From Bacteroidaceae bacterium (GTDB lineage Bacteria > Bacteroidota > Bacteroidia > Bacteroidales > Bacteroidaceae), in NCBI GenBank assembly GCA_017614895.1, contig JAGAAZ010000096.1, positions 1-35,056 on the forward strand: 35,056 nucleotides of DNA, given 5' to 3'. Shown here in pieces: positions 1 through 7,783 of the stretch (the first letter of the stretch is position 1; each line of letters begins with the position of its first letter). The notes under the pieces were generated by a model. It was not told the DNA's origin. It saw only the letters and a list, made by a program, of their open reading frames with translations, and did not search any database. A program made the translations under genes and the position numbers.

Positions 1-1065
1 AAGGAAATCAACATGGCTGCTTACATGGAGGTACGCACTCAGATTCAGGAGATGTGCGACGACTTCCTCGGCTACTATATTCCAGACCTCAACCACATCA
101 ACAACTCACTCCTCGTAAAGCCAGGTCTTCCAGGTGGTATGATGGGTTCTTTGATGACAGACCTAGAGGACAACCTCAAGTCACTCAACAAGTGGAAGGT
201 GAAGAACGGTCAGCCAGAACTGACTACTGACGACCTCCTCATCAAGCTCTTCGACGAGGTGGCTTACGTATGGCCTAAAGTAGGTTATCCTTGCCTCGTG
301 ACTCCATTCTCTCAGTATGTGAAGAACCTCGCCCTGATGAACGTGATGCAGATGGAGAAGGGTAAGCAGCGTTGGAGCATGATTGCCGACACGATTTGGG
401 ACATGATTCTCGGCAAGGCTGGTCAGTTGCCTGGTCCTGTAGCTCCTGAACTTGTGGCAATGGCCAAGGAACAGGGTCGTGAATTTGAGACACAAGATCC
501 ACAGTCATACTTCCCTGACAAACTCGACGAGTTCCGTGAGGAAATGAAGCAGAACGGATGGGAACTCGGTGAGGACGACGAAGAACTCTTCGAACTCGCT
601 ATGCACCCAGAGCAGTATCGTGCTTACAAGAGCGGTAAGGCTAAGGCTGACTTCGAGGCTGACCTCGCTAAGCGTAAGGCTGCCAAGAATGCGCCAGCAG
701 CAGGTGCTGAAGGTCCTAAGAGCGTGACGGTTCAGGTGAACGGTGTGAACTACAAGGTGGAAATCGCTTACGGCGATGCTGCTCCAGCAGCTCCAGCAGC
801 AGGTGCAGCACCAGCAGCTGCTCCAGCAGGCGAAGGCGAGGACATCGTGGCTCCACTCGAAGGTAAGTTCTACCTTGTGAAGGACAACTCTGAAACTCCA
901 GTGAAGGTGGGCGATACAGTTCAGGCTGGTGACACCCTCGGCTACATTGAGGCCATGAAGACCTTCAACGCCATCCGTGCTGACAAGGCAGGAACTATCA
1001 CTGCTATCCTCGTCAACTCAGGCGACTCAGTGGAAGAAGATGACCCAATCATGAAAATGGCTTAA
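1..1065 (+). CDS. oadA: Oxaloacetate decarboxylase alpha subunit (PYC/OADA class) with fused biotinyl domain, 5' end outside window
   Basis: The reading frame is already open at base 1 (K-E-I-N before the first ATG at 13), so this is the C-terminal part of a longer protein; family members are about 600 residues and 354 are visible. The first ~200 residues match the conserved C-terminal carboxyltransferase region of OadA and pyruvate carboxylase (LPGGMMGSL near base 130). An Ala/Pro-rich linker follows (about bases 770-835), then a biotinyl domain with the EAMKT motif; the biotin lysine codon is 958-960. The family moves CO2 from oxaloacetate to biotin, and the membrane beta subunit then decarboxylates it while pumping Na+. 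oadB starts two bases after the stop. Fusion of biotin domain and carboxyltransferase separates it from methylmalonyl-CoA decarboxylases, where these are separate chains. It could also be annotated as pyruvate carboxylase subunit B. No gamma subunit is visible. Confidence 0.88.
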   Translation, partial: KEINMAAYMEVRTQIQEMCDDFLGYYIPDLNHINNSLLVKPGLPGGMMGSLMTDLEDNLKSLNKWKVKNGQPELTTDDLLIKLFDEVAYVWPKVGYPCLVTPFSQYVKNLALMNVMQMEKGKQRWSMIADTIWDMILGKAGQLPGPVAPELVAMAKEQGREFETQDPQSYFPDKLDEFREEMKQNGWELGEDDEELFELAMHPEQYRAYKSGKAKADFEADLAKRKAAKNAPAAGAEGPKSVTVQVNGVNYKVEIAYGDAAPAAPAAGAAPAAAPAGEGEDIVAPLEGKFYLVKDNSETPVKVGDTVQAGDTLGYIEAMKTFNAIRADKAGTITAILVNSGDSVEEDDPIMKMA

Positions 1066-1067
1066 TT

Positions 1068-2330
1068 ATGGAAGAAATACTGAATAACATATACCAGATG
1101 ACGGCATTCAGCGACATCATCGCCGCCAATGGTACGTATCTTGTCATGTACTTGCTTGCCTTCGTACTTCTGTACCTCGGCATCGTCAAGCACTTCGAGC
1201 CACTGCTGCTCATCCCCATCGCTTTCGGTGTGCTGATTGCCAACTTCCCGGGCGGTGATATGGGTGTGTACCAGGCAGACGAGGCTGGACGCATTGTCAA
1301 TGCAGAAGGCAAAGTGCTCGCAGAGAACATCTGGGAGATGTCGCTTCCCCAGATTGCGCACGACCTCGGCTTGATGAATTTCCTCTACTACATGCTCATC
1401 AAGACAGGTTTCCTGCCACCAGTGATTTTCATGGGTGTGGGCGCATTGACCGACTTCGGCCCCATGCTCCGCAACCTTCGCCTCTCCATCTTCGGTGCAG
1501 CTGCACAGATGGGTATCTTCGCAGTGCTCATCATCGCTGTGGCATCAGGTCAGTTCAACATCAAGGAGGCCGCATCGCTCGGCATCATCGGTGGTGCTGA
1601 CGGTCCTACCGCCATCTTCACCACCATCAAGCTGGCTCCTCACCTCTTGGCTCCTATCGCCATCGCAGCCTACTCCTACATGGCACTCGTGCCAGTCATC
1701 ATCCCACTCGTGGTGAAGATGCTCTGCTCAGAGAAGGAACTAAAGATTAACATGAAGGAGCAGGACAAGCTCTTCCCTTCAGGTCAGAAGATGAAGAACG
1801 AGAAGGTCATCAAGATTATCTTCCCTATCGCCGTGACCACCATTGTGGCACTGCTCGTTCCATCAGCAGTATCACTCATCGGTATGCTCATGTTCGGTAA
1901 CCTCCTCAAGGAGATTGGTTCTGACACAAGCCGTTTGTTCGACACCATTTCCAACTCTATCATGAACACAGCAACCGTCTTCCTCGGTCTTTGCGTAGGT
2001 GCGACCATGACCGTTCAGGCATTCCTCAACTGGACTACCATCGGTATCGTGGTAGGTGGCTTCTTCGCATTCGGTCTCTCCATCGCATCAGGTATCTGCA
2101 TGGTGAAGGTGACGAACCTCTTCAGCAAGAAGAAGATCAACCCACTCATCGGTGCAACAGGTCTTTCTGCTGTGCCAATGGCTTCTCGTGTCTGCAACGA
2201 GATTTCCACCAAGTACGACCCCAAGAACCACGTCCTCAACTACTGCATGTCCTCCAACGTGTCAGGTGTGATTGGTTCTGCTGTCGCAGCAGGTGTACTC
2301 ATCTCCTTCCTGCAGAACATGACACTGTAA
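1068..2330 (+). CDS. oadB: Na+-translocating oxaloacetate decarboxylase beta subunit
   Basis: A 420-residue polytopic membrane protein with the OadB/MmdB/GcdB signature GGADGPTAIFTT (about residues 175-186). D178 in this motif corresponds to the essential sodium-site aspartate of the family. Hydrophobic segments cover most of the chain, with a soluble insertion around residues 60-95. The beta subunit decarboxylates carboxybiotin and couples this to Na+ export. The gene begins two bases after the alpha subunit stop, so co-translation is likely. A strong hairpin terminator follows at 2351-2381. Family assignment is secure; the exact substrate (oxaloacetate or another carboxy-acid) is inferred from the class of the adjacent alpha subunit. 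Confidence 0.93.
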   Translation: MEEILNNIYQMTAFSDIIAANGTYLVMYLLAFVLLYLGIVKHFEPLLLIPIAFGVLIANFPGGDMGVYQADEAGRIVNAEGKVLAENIWEMSLPQIAHDLGLMNFLYYMLIKTGFLPPVIFMGVGALTDFGPMLRNLRLSIFGAAAQMGIFAVLIIAVASGQFNIKEAASLGIIGGADGPTAIFTTIKLAPHLLAPIAIAAYSYMALVPVIIPLVVKMLCSEKELKINMKEQDKLFPSGQKMKNEKVIKIIFPIAVTTIVALLVPSAVSLIGMLMFGNLLKEIGSDTSRLFDTISNSIMNTATVFLGLCVGATMTVQAFLNWTTIGIVVGGFFAFGLSIASGICMVKVTNLFSKKKINPLIGATGLSAVPMASRVCNEISTKYDPKNHVLNYCMSSNVSGVIGSAVAAGVLISFLQNMTL

Positions 2331-2350
2331 GACACATCTTATATAAAAGT

Positions 2351-2384
2351 AAAGGGCAATCGACACGTTCGGTTGCCCTTTTTA
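2351..2384 (+). terminator. Rho-independent terminator after oadB
   Basis: A 9-bp perfect stem, AAAGGGCAA (2351-2359) pairing with TTGCCCTTT (2373-2381), has a 13-base loop and runs into a T-rich end. It lies 20 bases past the oadB stop and ahead of the next promoter. Confidence 0.85.
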
Positions 2385-2403
2385 TATTCAAATGCGTAAA
2401 ACT

Positions 2404-2435
2404 TTTGGCGTTTTAAAGAATAATGAGTACCTTTG
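2404..2435 (+). promoter_or_regulatory. Bacteroidota-type promoter for the 275-aa secreted protein
   Basis: TTTG (2404-2407), 20 bases of spacing, then TACCTTTG (2428-2435) match the Bacteroidota primary sigma consensus TTTG-N19-21-TAnnTTTG exactly. The ATG at 2423 sits inside this promoter, so it cannot be the start; the ATG at 2477 is used instead. Confidence 0.85.
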
Positions 2436-2476
2436 CATTGATGAATACTATTTATTTACTTAAAATCAACAAGGAA

Positions 2477-3304
2477 ATGAACAAGAAAATGTATCGTGCC
2501 GTAATGACGGCAATGCTGCTGATTGGCATGAATGCTGTAGCTCATGCACAGCTGAACGGATTGATCAACAGAGGTAAGGCAACACTCAAGAATGAGGTCA
2601 AGAACGAAGTTAAGAAGGAAGCCAAGAAAGAAGTGAAGGAACAGGGATTGAATGCACTGACGAAGGTGGCAGGCAAGGAATCTTCCTTCACAGAGAATGG
2701 ACACACTTACACGCAGAAAGGAACGCTGAACATCAAGACGTACATCCCAGCCGCAACAGGTATGGTGACATTCACCAATGTACCTTCGAATTATGATGAG
2801 TTCGAGAAGGTCTATACAGAATTTCTGGGTAAGACACCTTATGGTACGGCTGCCATGATGCCAATGGCGATGGCAATTTATGGTCGCGACCGTGCTGAGG
2901 GTGAGAAGTGCATCCGACTCATCAATTATTCATCGAACGTGAACTCCGTGCTCTCTCAGCTCAAGGAGAAGTTTGGCACTTCGCAGTATGCGCCTGAGAA
3001 TGACTCTTATCACCAGCCATACTTGCCAGCTGCTGTGCTGGAAGGTGCTACGCCTCAGAATGCTTATACGCCTAAATATCCCTACACGGTGAACATGCGT
3101 GCCAGCGTGAACAAGCATCAGGACATGCAACTATATGACGGTCGTGTGATGTACATCTATATGATGGGCAAAGGCTGGGACACGGAACAACGTAGTGTGG
3201 AAATCATTCAGGTGAACGATGGCGAACTCTTCAAGGTGTTCAACTGCCCTGCCCTCTATACCCAATGCAAAAACATCAAGGGCACTTGGGAAGGACTTAA
3301 GTAA
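2477..3304 (+). CDS. Exported protein of unknown function with Lys/Glu-rich N-terminal helix
   Basis: From the ATG at 2477 the protein has 275 residues. The start is chosen because the upstream ATG (2423) overlaps the promoter and because this start gives a clean signal peptide ending AHA|Q at about residue 24. After cleavage comes an amphipathic Lys/Glu-rich stretch with repeats of the type KNEV/KKEA/KKEV (about residues 38-53), likely a helix, then a globular region of about 210 residues rich in Tyr and Met with no motif I recognise. It is probably periplasmic or outer-membrane associated. No lipobox is present. Gene 3353-3973 follows on the same strand after about 48 bases without an obvious promoter, so the two may be co-transcribed. 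The function is unknown. Confidence 0.8.
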   Translation: MNKKMYRAVMTAMLLIGMNAVAHAQLNGLINRGKATLKNEVKNEVKKEAKKEVKEQGLNALTKVAGKESSFTENGHTYTQKGTLNIKTYIPAATGMVTFTNVPSNYDEFEKVYTEFLGKTPYGTAAMMPMAMAIYGRDRAEGEKCIRLINYSSNVNSVLSQLKEKFGTSQYAPENDSYHQPYLPAAVLEGATPQNAYTPKYPYTVNMRASVNKHQDMQLYDGRVMYIYMMGKGWDTEQRSVEIIQVNDGELFKVFNCPALYTQCKNIKGTWEGLK

Positions 3305-3352
3305 TAAAGTTTAGAATTAAGAACAATCAACAATCACTAAACCATCATGATC

Positions 3353-3973
3353 ATGAAACGCCTATTGACCGTTATGTTGCTCACCCTGTCGTGGGCACTC
3401 ACATGGGCCGACTCACCCCTCACCTCTTCCGACTTCGCTGAAAGTTACAAAGACCAGCCCATGGTGCAGATGGCGCTGAAGCTGTCTGACGACAGCGACG
3501 CGAGCATCCCTGTTTCGATGCTTAACTACTTGGCTGACAAGAAATCTCCCGTTGATGTGCGCTTGGCTGTCATCAATGCAATCGGTTGGAATTTCAATGG
3601 CAAAACTGCAGGACAGCAACTCTACGAGTATCTGTCAACTCGCTACAAGGCAAAGACGGTTGACAAACTCGCCAAGAAGCTAGATGCTGGTACCCTCGCC
3701 GTCTATGCCTACGCCCTGGCCATGAGCAACTACTTCGAGGTGGAAGAAGCCCAGGATTTGGCACACAAAGCTGTCAAGAAAGACAAGTCCAAGAGCTTCT
3801 CAGTAGCATTCATCGCCTCGCTCATCGATGCACAGGTGCATCTGGACGGCGACTGGGGCATGGTGTACAAGGTGGTAAATGACGTCCTCCACAATGGTTC
3901 TCTCCACCTCGACATGCGTCAAGAGGCCATCGACAGCGTGATGGAATACATTGACCTATACAAAGAATATTAA
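3353..3973 (+). CDS. Exported helical protein of unknown function
   Basis: A 206-residue protein with a clear signal peptide (MKRLLTVMLLTLSWALTWA, cleaved before DS). A start six bases upstream (3347) is also possible and adds Met-Ile. The mature part is mostly predicted helical, with alternating hydrophobic patterns resembling helical repeats (for example VDVRLAVINAIGWNF and the stretch around EEAQDLAHKAVKKD), perhaps HEAT- or TPR-like. I do not recognise a family. Its stop overlaps the stop of the convergent metallo-hydrolase gene by four bases (TTAA, 3970-3973), so any terminator must lie inside that gene; a candidate is at 4013-4046. Confidence 0.78.
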   Translation: MKRLLTVMLLTLSWALTWADSPLTSSDFAESYKDQPMVQMALKLSDDSDASIPVSMLNYLADKKSPVDVRLAVINAIGWNFNGKTAGQQLYEYLSTRYKAKTVDKLAKKLDAGTLAVYAYALAMSNYFEVEEAQDLAHKAVKKDKSKSFSVAFIASLIDAQVHLDGDWGMVYKVVNDVLHNGSLHLDMRQEAIDSVMEYIDLYKEY

Positions 3974-4737
3974 AACTCTATCACTTCGCCATCGTAGGCG
4001 AGATGAATACCGGCAGGAAGGGATTTCTCTTCCTGCTGATGTTTTTGGATGTGGTGACTCATGTGGATGATCCAGGCTTCCTTCACATCTAACCGCTGGG
4101 CAAAAGCGATGGCATCGTCAATACTTTGGTGACTGGGGTGCTCCTTGTGACGAAGTCCGTTGATAATCATGTAGTCGATTCCTTGGAGATATTCCAGTTC
4201 TGTGTCAGGAATCGTCTTCATGTCAGTAATGTAGGCGAAGTTATCAATGCGGAAACCGACGATGGGAAGTTTACCGTGCATTACTCGGATGGGGATAATC
4301 TCCACATCACCAAGTACGATGGGCACATGCGGTTTCATCTCGATGAGGTTGAGCGTGGGTACACCTGGATAGCGCTTGTCCTTGGGGGTGAAGCAATAGG
4401 GAATGCGCTCCATCAGATGGTCGGCACAGAACTTCTCGGCATAGACATTCACATCGCCAAAGACGCTGTAGGGACGCAGGTCGTCGAGTCCGCCCACATG
4501 GTCATAGTGCTCATGAGTGATGAGTACGGCATCGAACGGTGTGAAATCGTCGAGACGCATCATCTGTTCGCGGAAGTCTGGGCTGCAATCGAAAAGGATG
4601 CGCTTGCCTTTCACCTCCAAAAGGCTCGAACAGCGCAGACGCTTGTCTTTAGGGTCAGTGGAGGTGCATACCTCACACATGCATCCTATCTGAGGCACAC
4701 CACAAGAGGTGCCGCTACCAAGTATCGTGATCTTCAT
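3970..4737 (-). CDS. PhnP-like MBL-fold metallo-hydrolase
   Basis: A 255-residue metallo-beta-lactamase-fold enzyme of the PhnP/phosphodiesterase-like branch. The N-terminus has the class signature GSGTSCGVPQIGCMC with C19, C21 and C24, which in PhnP help bind a structural zinc. The metal site THEHYDH has its histidines and aspartate at residues 75-80; H154 and D172 are likely further ligands, and a His-rich C-terminal stretch (225-233) follows. Relatives hydrolyse cyclic phosphodiesters or related bonds, but the substrate here cannot be read from sequence. Its start overlaps the murB stop by four bases (ATGA), so it is translationally coupled to murB and is last in that operon. It ends head-on against the gene at 3353-3973. 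Confidence 0.88.
   Translation of the reverse strand: MKITILGSGTSCGVPQIGCMCEVCTSTDPKDKRLRCSSLLEVKGKRILFDCSPDFREQMMRLDDFTPFDAVLITHEHYDHVGGLDDLRPYSVFGDVNVYAEKFCADHLMERIPYCFTPKDKRYPGVPTLNLIEMKPHVPIVLGDVEIIPIRVMHGKLPIVGFRIDNFAYITDMKTIPDTELEYLQGIDYMIINGLRHKEHPSHQSIDDAIAFAQRLDVKEAWIIHMSHHIQKHQQEEKSLPAGIHLAYDGEVIEF
4013..4046 (+). terminator. Candidate terminator for the convergent plus-strand gene, buried in the metallo-hydrolase CDS
   Basis: An 8-bp perfect stem GCAGGAAG (4013-4020) pairs with CTTCCTGC (4029-4036) around an 8-base loop, followed after five bases by TTTTT (4042-4046). It lies 40 bases past the plus-strand stop and inside the opposing gene, where there is no intergenic space. The gap before the T-run makes it only moderately convincing. 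Confidence 0.4.
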
Positions 4738-5732
4738 ATCATGTTCACTTCGGGGTGAATATCAATGCCAAACTTATCGTGAACATCTTTGCAAATAGTG
4801 TTGCAGAGCGTGATGATTTCGTCGGATGTGGCGCCACCGAGGTTGACCAGCACCAATGCCTGCTTGTCGTGCACCCCTGCCCTGCCGAGTGACTTGCCTT
4901 TCCAGCCACATTGGTCTATCATCCATCCAGCAGGAATCTTCACTCCACCCTCCACTTCGTAGAACGGCATCTGCGGATAGTCCTTCTGAATGGACAGGAA
5001 CTTCTCACGGCTCACCACAGGATTCATGAAGAAACTGCCAGCATTGCCTTGCACCTTAGGGTCGGGCAGTTTGGCATTGCGGATGTCAATAATGGCCTGA
5101 CGAACACTTTGAATCGACACTTTCTCTTGATTACCCAACACCGCCTTGATATTGCCGTATTCCAACTTCAATATCGGCAGTTTCTGCAAGCGATACGTCA
5201 CGTGTGTAATGGCGTACTTGCCCTTCAACTGATTCTTGAAAATGCTCTGACGATAAGCGTAATTACACTCCAAATTGCCGAAAATGCGCTTCTGTCCATT
5301 GGACAAATCCATTGCCTCGACCAACGCAATCACATCCTTCGCCTCCACACCATATGCCCCGATGTTCTGCACGGCACTCGCACCCACCTCACCAGGAATC
5401 AGCGACAGGTTCTCCACACCGCCATAACCATGCTCCACTGCCCATGCCACAAAGTCATCCCATACTTCGCCAGCACCCACTCGCACCAGCAGTTCATCGG
5501 CAGTCTCTTCCACCAACTCAATACCCTTAATGGCACTATGCAGCACAGTCCCATCAAAGTCTCCTTTGAAGAGCAGATTGCTACCAGCACCCATGTGAAG
5601 CACCACACCGCTCAATGTAGGAATAAGCGCCTCAAGTTCTTCTTCGCTGTCATATTCCACATATCGTCTGGCTGTTACATCCATTCCAAACGTATTGTGG
5701 TTCAATAAATTATAATTCGTGTAATCCTTCAT
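4734..5732 (-). CDS. murB: UDP-N-acetylenolpyruvoylglucosamine reductase (type I)
   Basis: A 332-residue flavoenzyme catalysing the NADPH-dependent second step of UDP-MurNAc synthesis in the cytoplasm. Visible are the FAD-binding GAGSNLL (48-54), the long signature around residues 112-128 (IPGEVGASAVQNIGAYG), YRQSIF (160-165), the catalytic serine in GNAGSFF (S233), and the C-terminal HPEV with the proton-relay glutamate (E328). Length and the YR-x-S-x-F element place it in the type I (E. coli-like) group. Its ATG shares one base with the stop of the upstream lipoprotein (TGATG), and its stop overlaps the metallo-hydrolase start (ATGA), indicating a tightly coupled three-gene operon. Confidence 0.97.
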   Translation of the reverse strand: MKDYTNYNLLNHNTFGMDVTARRYVEYDSEEELEALIPTLSGVVLHMGAGSNLLFKGDFDGTVLHSAIKGIELVEETADELLVRVGAGEVWDDFVAWAVEHGYGGVENLSLIPGEVGASAVQNIGAYGVEAKDVIALVEAMDLSNGQKRIFGNLECNYAYRQSIFKNQLKGKYAITHVTYRLQKLPILKLEYGNIKAVLGNQEKVSIQSVRQAIIDIRNAKLPDPKVQGNAGSFFMNPVVSREKFLSIQKDYPQMPFYEVEGGVKIPAGWMIDQCGWKGKSLGRAGVHDKQALVLVNLGGATSDEIITLCNTICKDVHDKFGIDIHPEVNMI

Positions 5733-6571
5733 CAGTACTCTATCTCCTTCAGTTTCCAGTCATCGTCTTCCTTGGTGAACTTGAACTTCATCTGCATGCC
5801 GTTGCTGATGCCCTGCAAGAGGAGCGTCTTCTTATTCTGGCTGATGCAAGCCTGTCCATAATCCACGTTAATCAGTTCATCCGTCGGTAGCGGCAAACTG
5901 TTTCTCATTTCAAACCATTCTTCTGCATTTAGATGTTCCTCCTGCGGTTCCTCCTCCCCATCTTCAGACGTGAGAATCACCTTCACAGGTTCAGCCAACG
6001 ACTTGCGCTGGAACACCGTGTCAGCCATAAACTTCGCATAAAAACTCAGGAAATTACCGTTCGGTATGTCGCCCAGCCTCTTCTTGTCAATCTCTGTCAG
6101 CATCCACTTGCCATCCACACGATTGAACTGGAACTTTTCCACCGCATCCTCCTTCAGCTGAATCCATTCCACCACCACATGCTGCATTGACGTGTCCTTT
6201 GACAACGCATAATCCTGCTCACGCTCATAGAGCACCGAAAGCACCTCTTGATTCTTGAAATGGTCATACTGCGACCAGTTCTGCTTCGTCAATTTCCCGC
6301 TGTCGCCACCATCCTTGCATGGCAATGGGTAGGCAATGCGCTGTCCTTGAAAACGGGCATCATCTATGAAATTATAGAAAAAGTCATCAAACAACTCATC
6401 CACAGCCGCAGGAGGCTCCTCCTCCTCAAACAAATGAAGTGTGTCACCCACAAACGCTTCGATGGAGTCCTCCTCCGGCTCATCCTCGCTGCCAAAAGCA
6501 TTCGTCATCTTACTGTCCTTGCACGACAAAAGACACCCTAACGCAACTGCTATAACTAAACCTTTTCTCAT
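5732..6571 (-). CDS. DUF4348-like lipoprotein with an NTF2-like C-terminus
   Basis: A 279-residue lipoprotein: from the ATG at 6571 the signal peptide ends in the lipobox LLSC with the lipidated Cys at residue 17. A GTG at 6592 would extend the frame but lies in the -7 promoter box, so it is not used. An acidic linker (about residues 25-60) leads to DELFDDFFYNFIDD and a folded region ending in strands with the DDDWKLKEIEY pattern typical of NTF2-like folds. Length and sequence fit the Bacteroidota family DUF4348 from memory. Its function is unknown, but the one-base overlap with murB suggests a cell-envelope role. The C-terminal motif recalls the two lipoproteins at 22856-24071. Confidence 0.82.
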   Translation of the reverse strand: MRKGLVIAVALGCLLSCKDSKMTNAFGSEDEPEEDSIEAFVGDTLHLFEEEEPPAAVDELFDDFFYNFIDDARFQGQRIAYPLPCKDGGDSGKLTKQNWSQYDHFKNQEVLSVLYEREQDYALSKDTSMQHVVVEWIQLKEDAVEKFQFNRVDGKWMLTEIDKKRLGDIPNGNFLSFYAKFMADTVFQRKSLAEPVKVILTSEDGEEEPQEEHLNAEEWFEMRNSLPLPTDELINVDYGQACISQNKKTLLLQGISNGMQMKFKFTKEDDDWKLKEIEY

Positions 6572-6591
6572 GTTTTTTTCATAAAACGGCA

Positions 6592-6599
6592 CAAAGGTA
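6592..6599 (-). promoter_or_regulatory. -7 element for the lipoprotein-murB operon
   Basis: On the minus strand the sequence reads TACCTTTG, 20 bases ahead of the ATG at 6571. No clear -33 TTTG is seen, only a T-run at the expected distance. Confidence 0.7.
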
Positions 6600-6622
6600 A
6601 TGAAAAGTTAGAAAAAAAACAC

Positions 6623-6630
6623 TAACTTTG
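6623..6630 (+). promoter_or_regulatory. -7 element for pheS
   Basis: TAACTTTG lies 28 bases before the pheS ATG, back-to-back with the minus-strand promoter at 6592-6599. The -33 position does not match TTTG well. Confidence 0.7.
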
Positions 6631-6658
6631 CAGCGATTTTCACAAAACAGCATTAAAT

Positions 6659-7678
6659 ATGTTAGATAAGATTCAAAGTTTACTCCAAGAAGTTGAAGGT
6701 CTCACAGCCAATTCTGCTGAAGAGATTGAACAACTTCGTATCAAATATCTAAGCAAGAAGGGAGCCATCACAGCCCTCATGGCAGACTTCCGCAATGTGC
6801 CTGCCGAGCAGAAGAAAGAAATTGGCATCAAGATCAACGAGCTGAAGAACAAGGCACAGGACAAGATTAACGCACTCCGCGACAATTTCGCCGTACAGGA
6901 GACAGAGGTCAATCACCTCGACATTACCCGCACTGCCTACCCCATCGGACTCGGCACACGTCATCCCCTCACCCTCGTGAAGAACGAAATCATCGACATC
7001 TTCTCACGACTAGGCTTCTCACTCGCTGAAGGTCCCGAGGTGGAAGATGATTGGCACGTGTTCTCATCTATGAACTTTGCAGATGATCACCCAGCCCGCG
7101 ACATGCAAGATACCTTCTTCGTTGAGGCACATCCCGACATCATCCTACGCACTCACACCAGCTCCGTTCAGGCCCGTGTGATGGAAAAGCAGCAGCCACC
7201 CATCCGTGTGCTCTGCCCAGGCCGCGTCTATCGCAACGAAGCCATCTCCGCCCGCGCCCACTGCTTCTTCCATCAAGTTGAAGGTCTTTATGTGGACGAA
7301 AAAGTCTCCTTCACTGACCTCAAACAGGTGCTCCTCCTCTTTGCCAAGGAGATGTTCGGCGAAGACACCAAAATTCGTCTTCGTCCCTCCTACTTCCCTT
7401 TCACTGAGCCTAGTGCAGAAATGGACGTTTCCTGCACCCTCTGCAAGGGCAAGGGTTGCAGCATGTGTAAAGGCTCTGGCTGGCTCGAGATCCTCGGCTG
7501 CGGCATGGTACACCCCAACGTGCTCGAAGCCAACGGCATCGACTCCACCAAGTACAAGGGCTACGCCTTCGGCATGGGTATCGAGCGCATCGCCAACCTC
7601 AAATACCAAGTCAAGGACCTCCGCCTCTTCTCCGAGAACGATGTCCGCTTCCTAAAAGAATTCGAAGCAGCGAACTAA
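6659..7678 (+). CDS. pheS: Phenylalanine-tRNA ligase alpha subunit
   Basis: A 339-residue class II aminoacyl-tRNA synthetase subunit that charges tRNA-Phe in the cytoplasm as an alpha2beta2 complex with PheT, which is not in this window. The N-terminal ~95 residues form the tRNA-binding coiled coil. The catalytic core carries the class II motifs, including FSLAEGPEVEDDWHVF, the RTHTSSVQAR motif, the GRVYRNEAISARAHCFFHQVEG motif 2 region, and GMGIERIANLKY (motif 3). A Cys-rich insert with C259, C262, C267 and C270 in a CxxCxGxGCxxCxGSGW pattern precedes the tail; this zinc-finger-like element is common in bacterial PheS. Divergent from the lipoprotein-murB operon and followed by a terminator. 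Confidence 0.98.
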   Translation: MLDKIQSLLQEVEGLTANSAEEIEQLRIKYLSKKGAITALMADFRNVPAEQKKEIGIKINELKNKAQDKINALRDNFAVQETEVNHLDITRTAYPIGLGTRHPLTLVKNEIIDIFSRLGFSLAEGPEVEDDWHVFSSMNFADDHPARDMQDTFFVEAHPDIILRTHTSSVQARVMEKQQPPIRVLCPGRVYRNEAISARAHCFFHQVEGLYVDEKVSFTDLKQVLLLFAKEMFGEDTKIRLRPSYFPFTEPSAEMDVSCTLCKGKGCSMCKGSGWLEILGCGMVHPNVLEANGIDSTKYKGYAFGMGIERIANLKYQVKDLRLFSENDVRFLKEFEAAN

Positions 7679-7717
7679 GGAATCTGCCCCCAACGGCAGA
7701 AAAAAATAGATAACAAC

Positions 7718-7756
7718 AAAGGAGCACCTGACCTATACTCAGATGCTCCTTTTCTT
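7718..7756 (+). terminator. Bidirectional terminator between pheS and nhaC
   Basis: AAAGGAGCA (7718-7726) pairs with TGCTCCTTT (7744-7752), with CTGA/TCAG extending the stem across one mismatch. TTTTCTT follows on the plus strand and a T-rich tail on the minus strand. It sits between the convergent stops of pheS and the antiporter gene. The stem resembles the one at 24096-24130. Confidence 0.8.
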
Positions 7757-7783
7757 ATACCAACTGTCAACAGGTGCCCCACT

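Noticed and set aside
2423-2476. Upstream start for the secreted protein
   Set aside because: The ATG lies within the promoter -7 region and would bury the signal peptide.
7683-7700. Hairpin TCTGCC/GGCAGA after pheS
   Set aside because: It is followed by an A-run, not a T-run, on the plus strand, and the better terminator is at 7718-7752.
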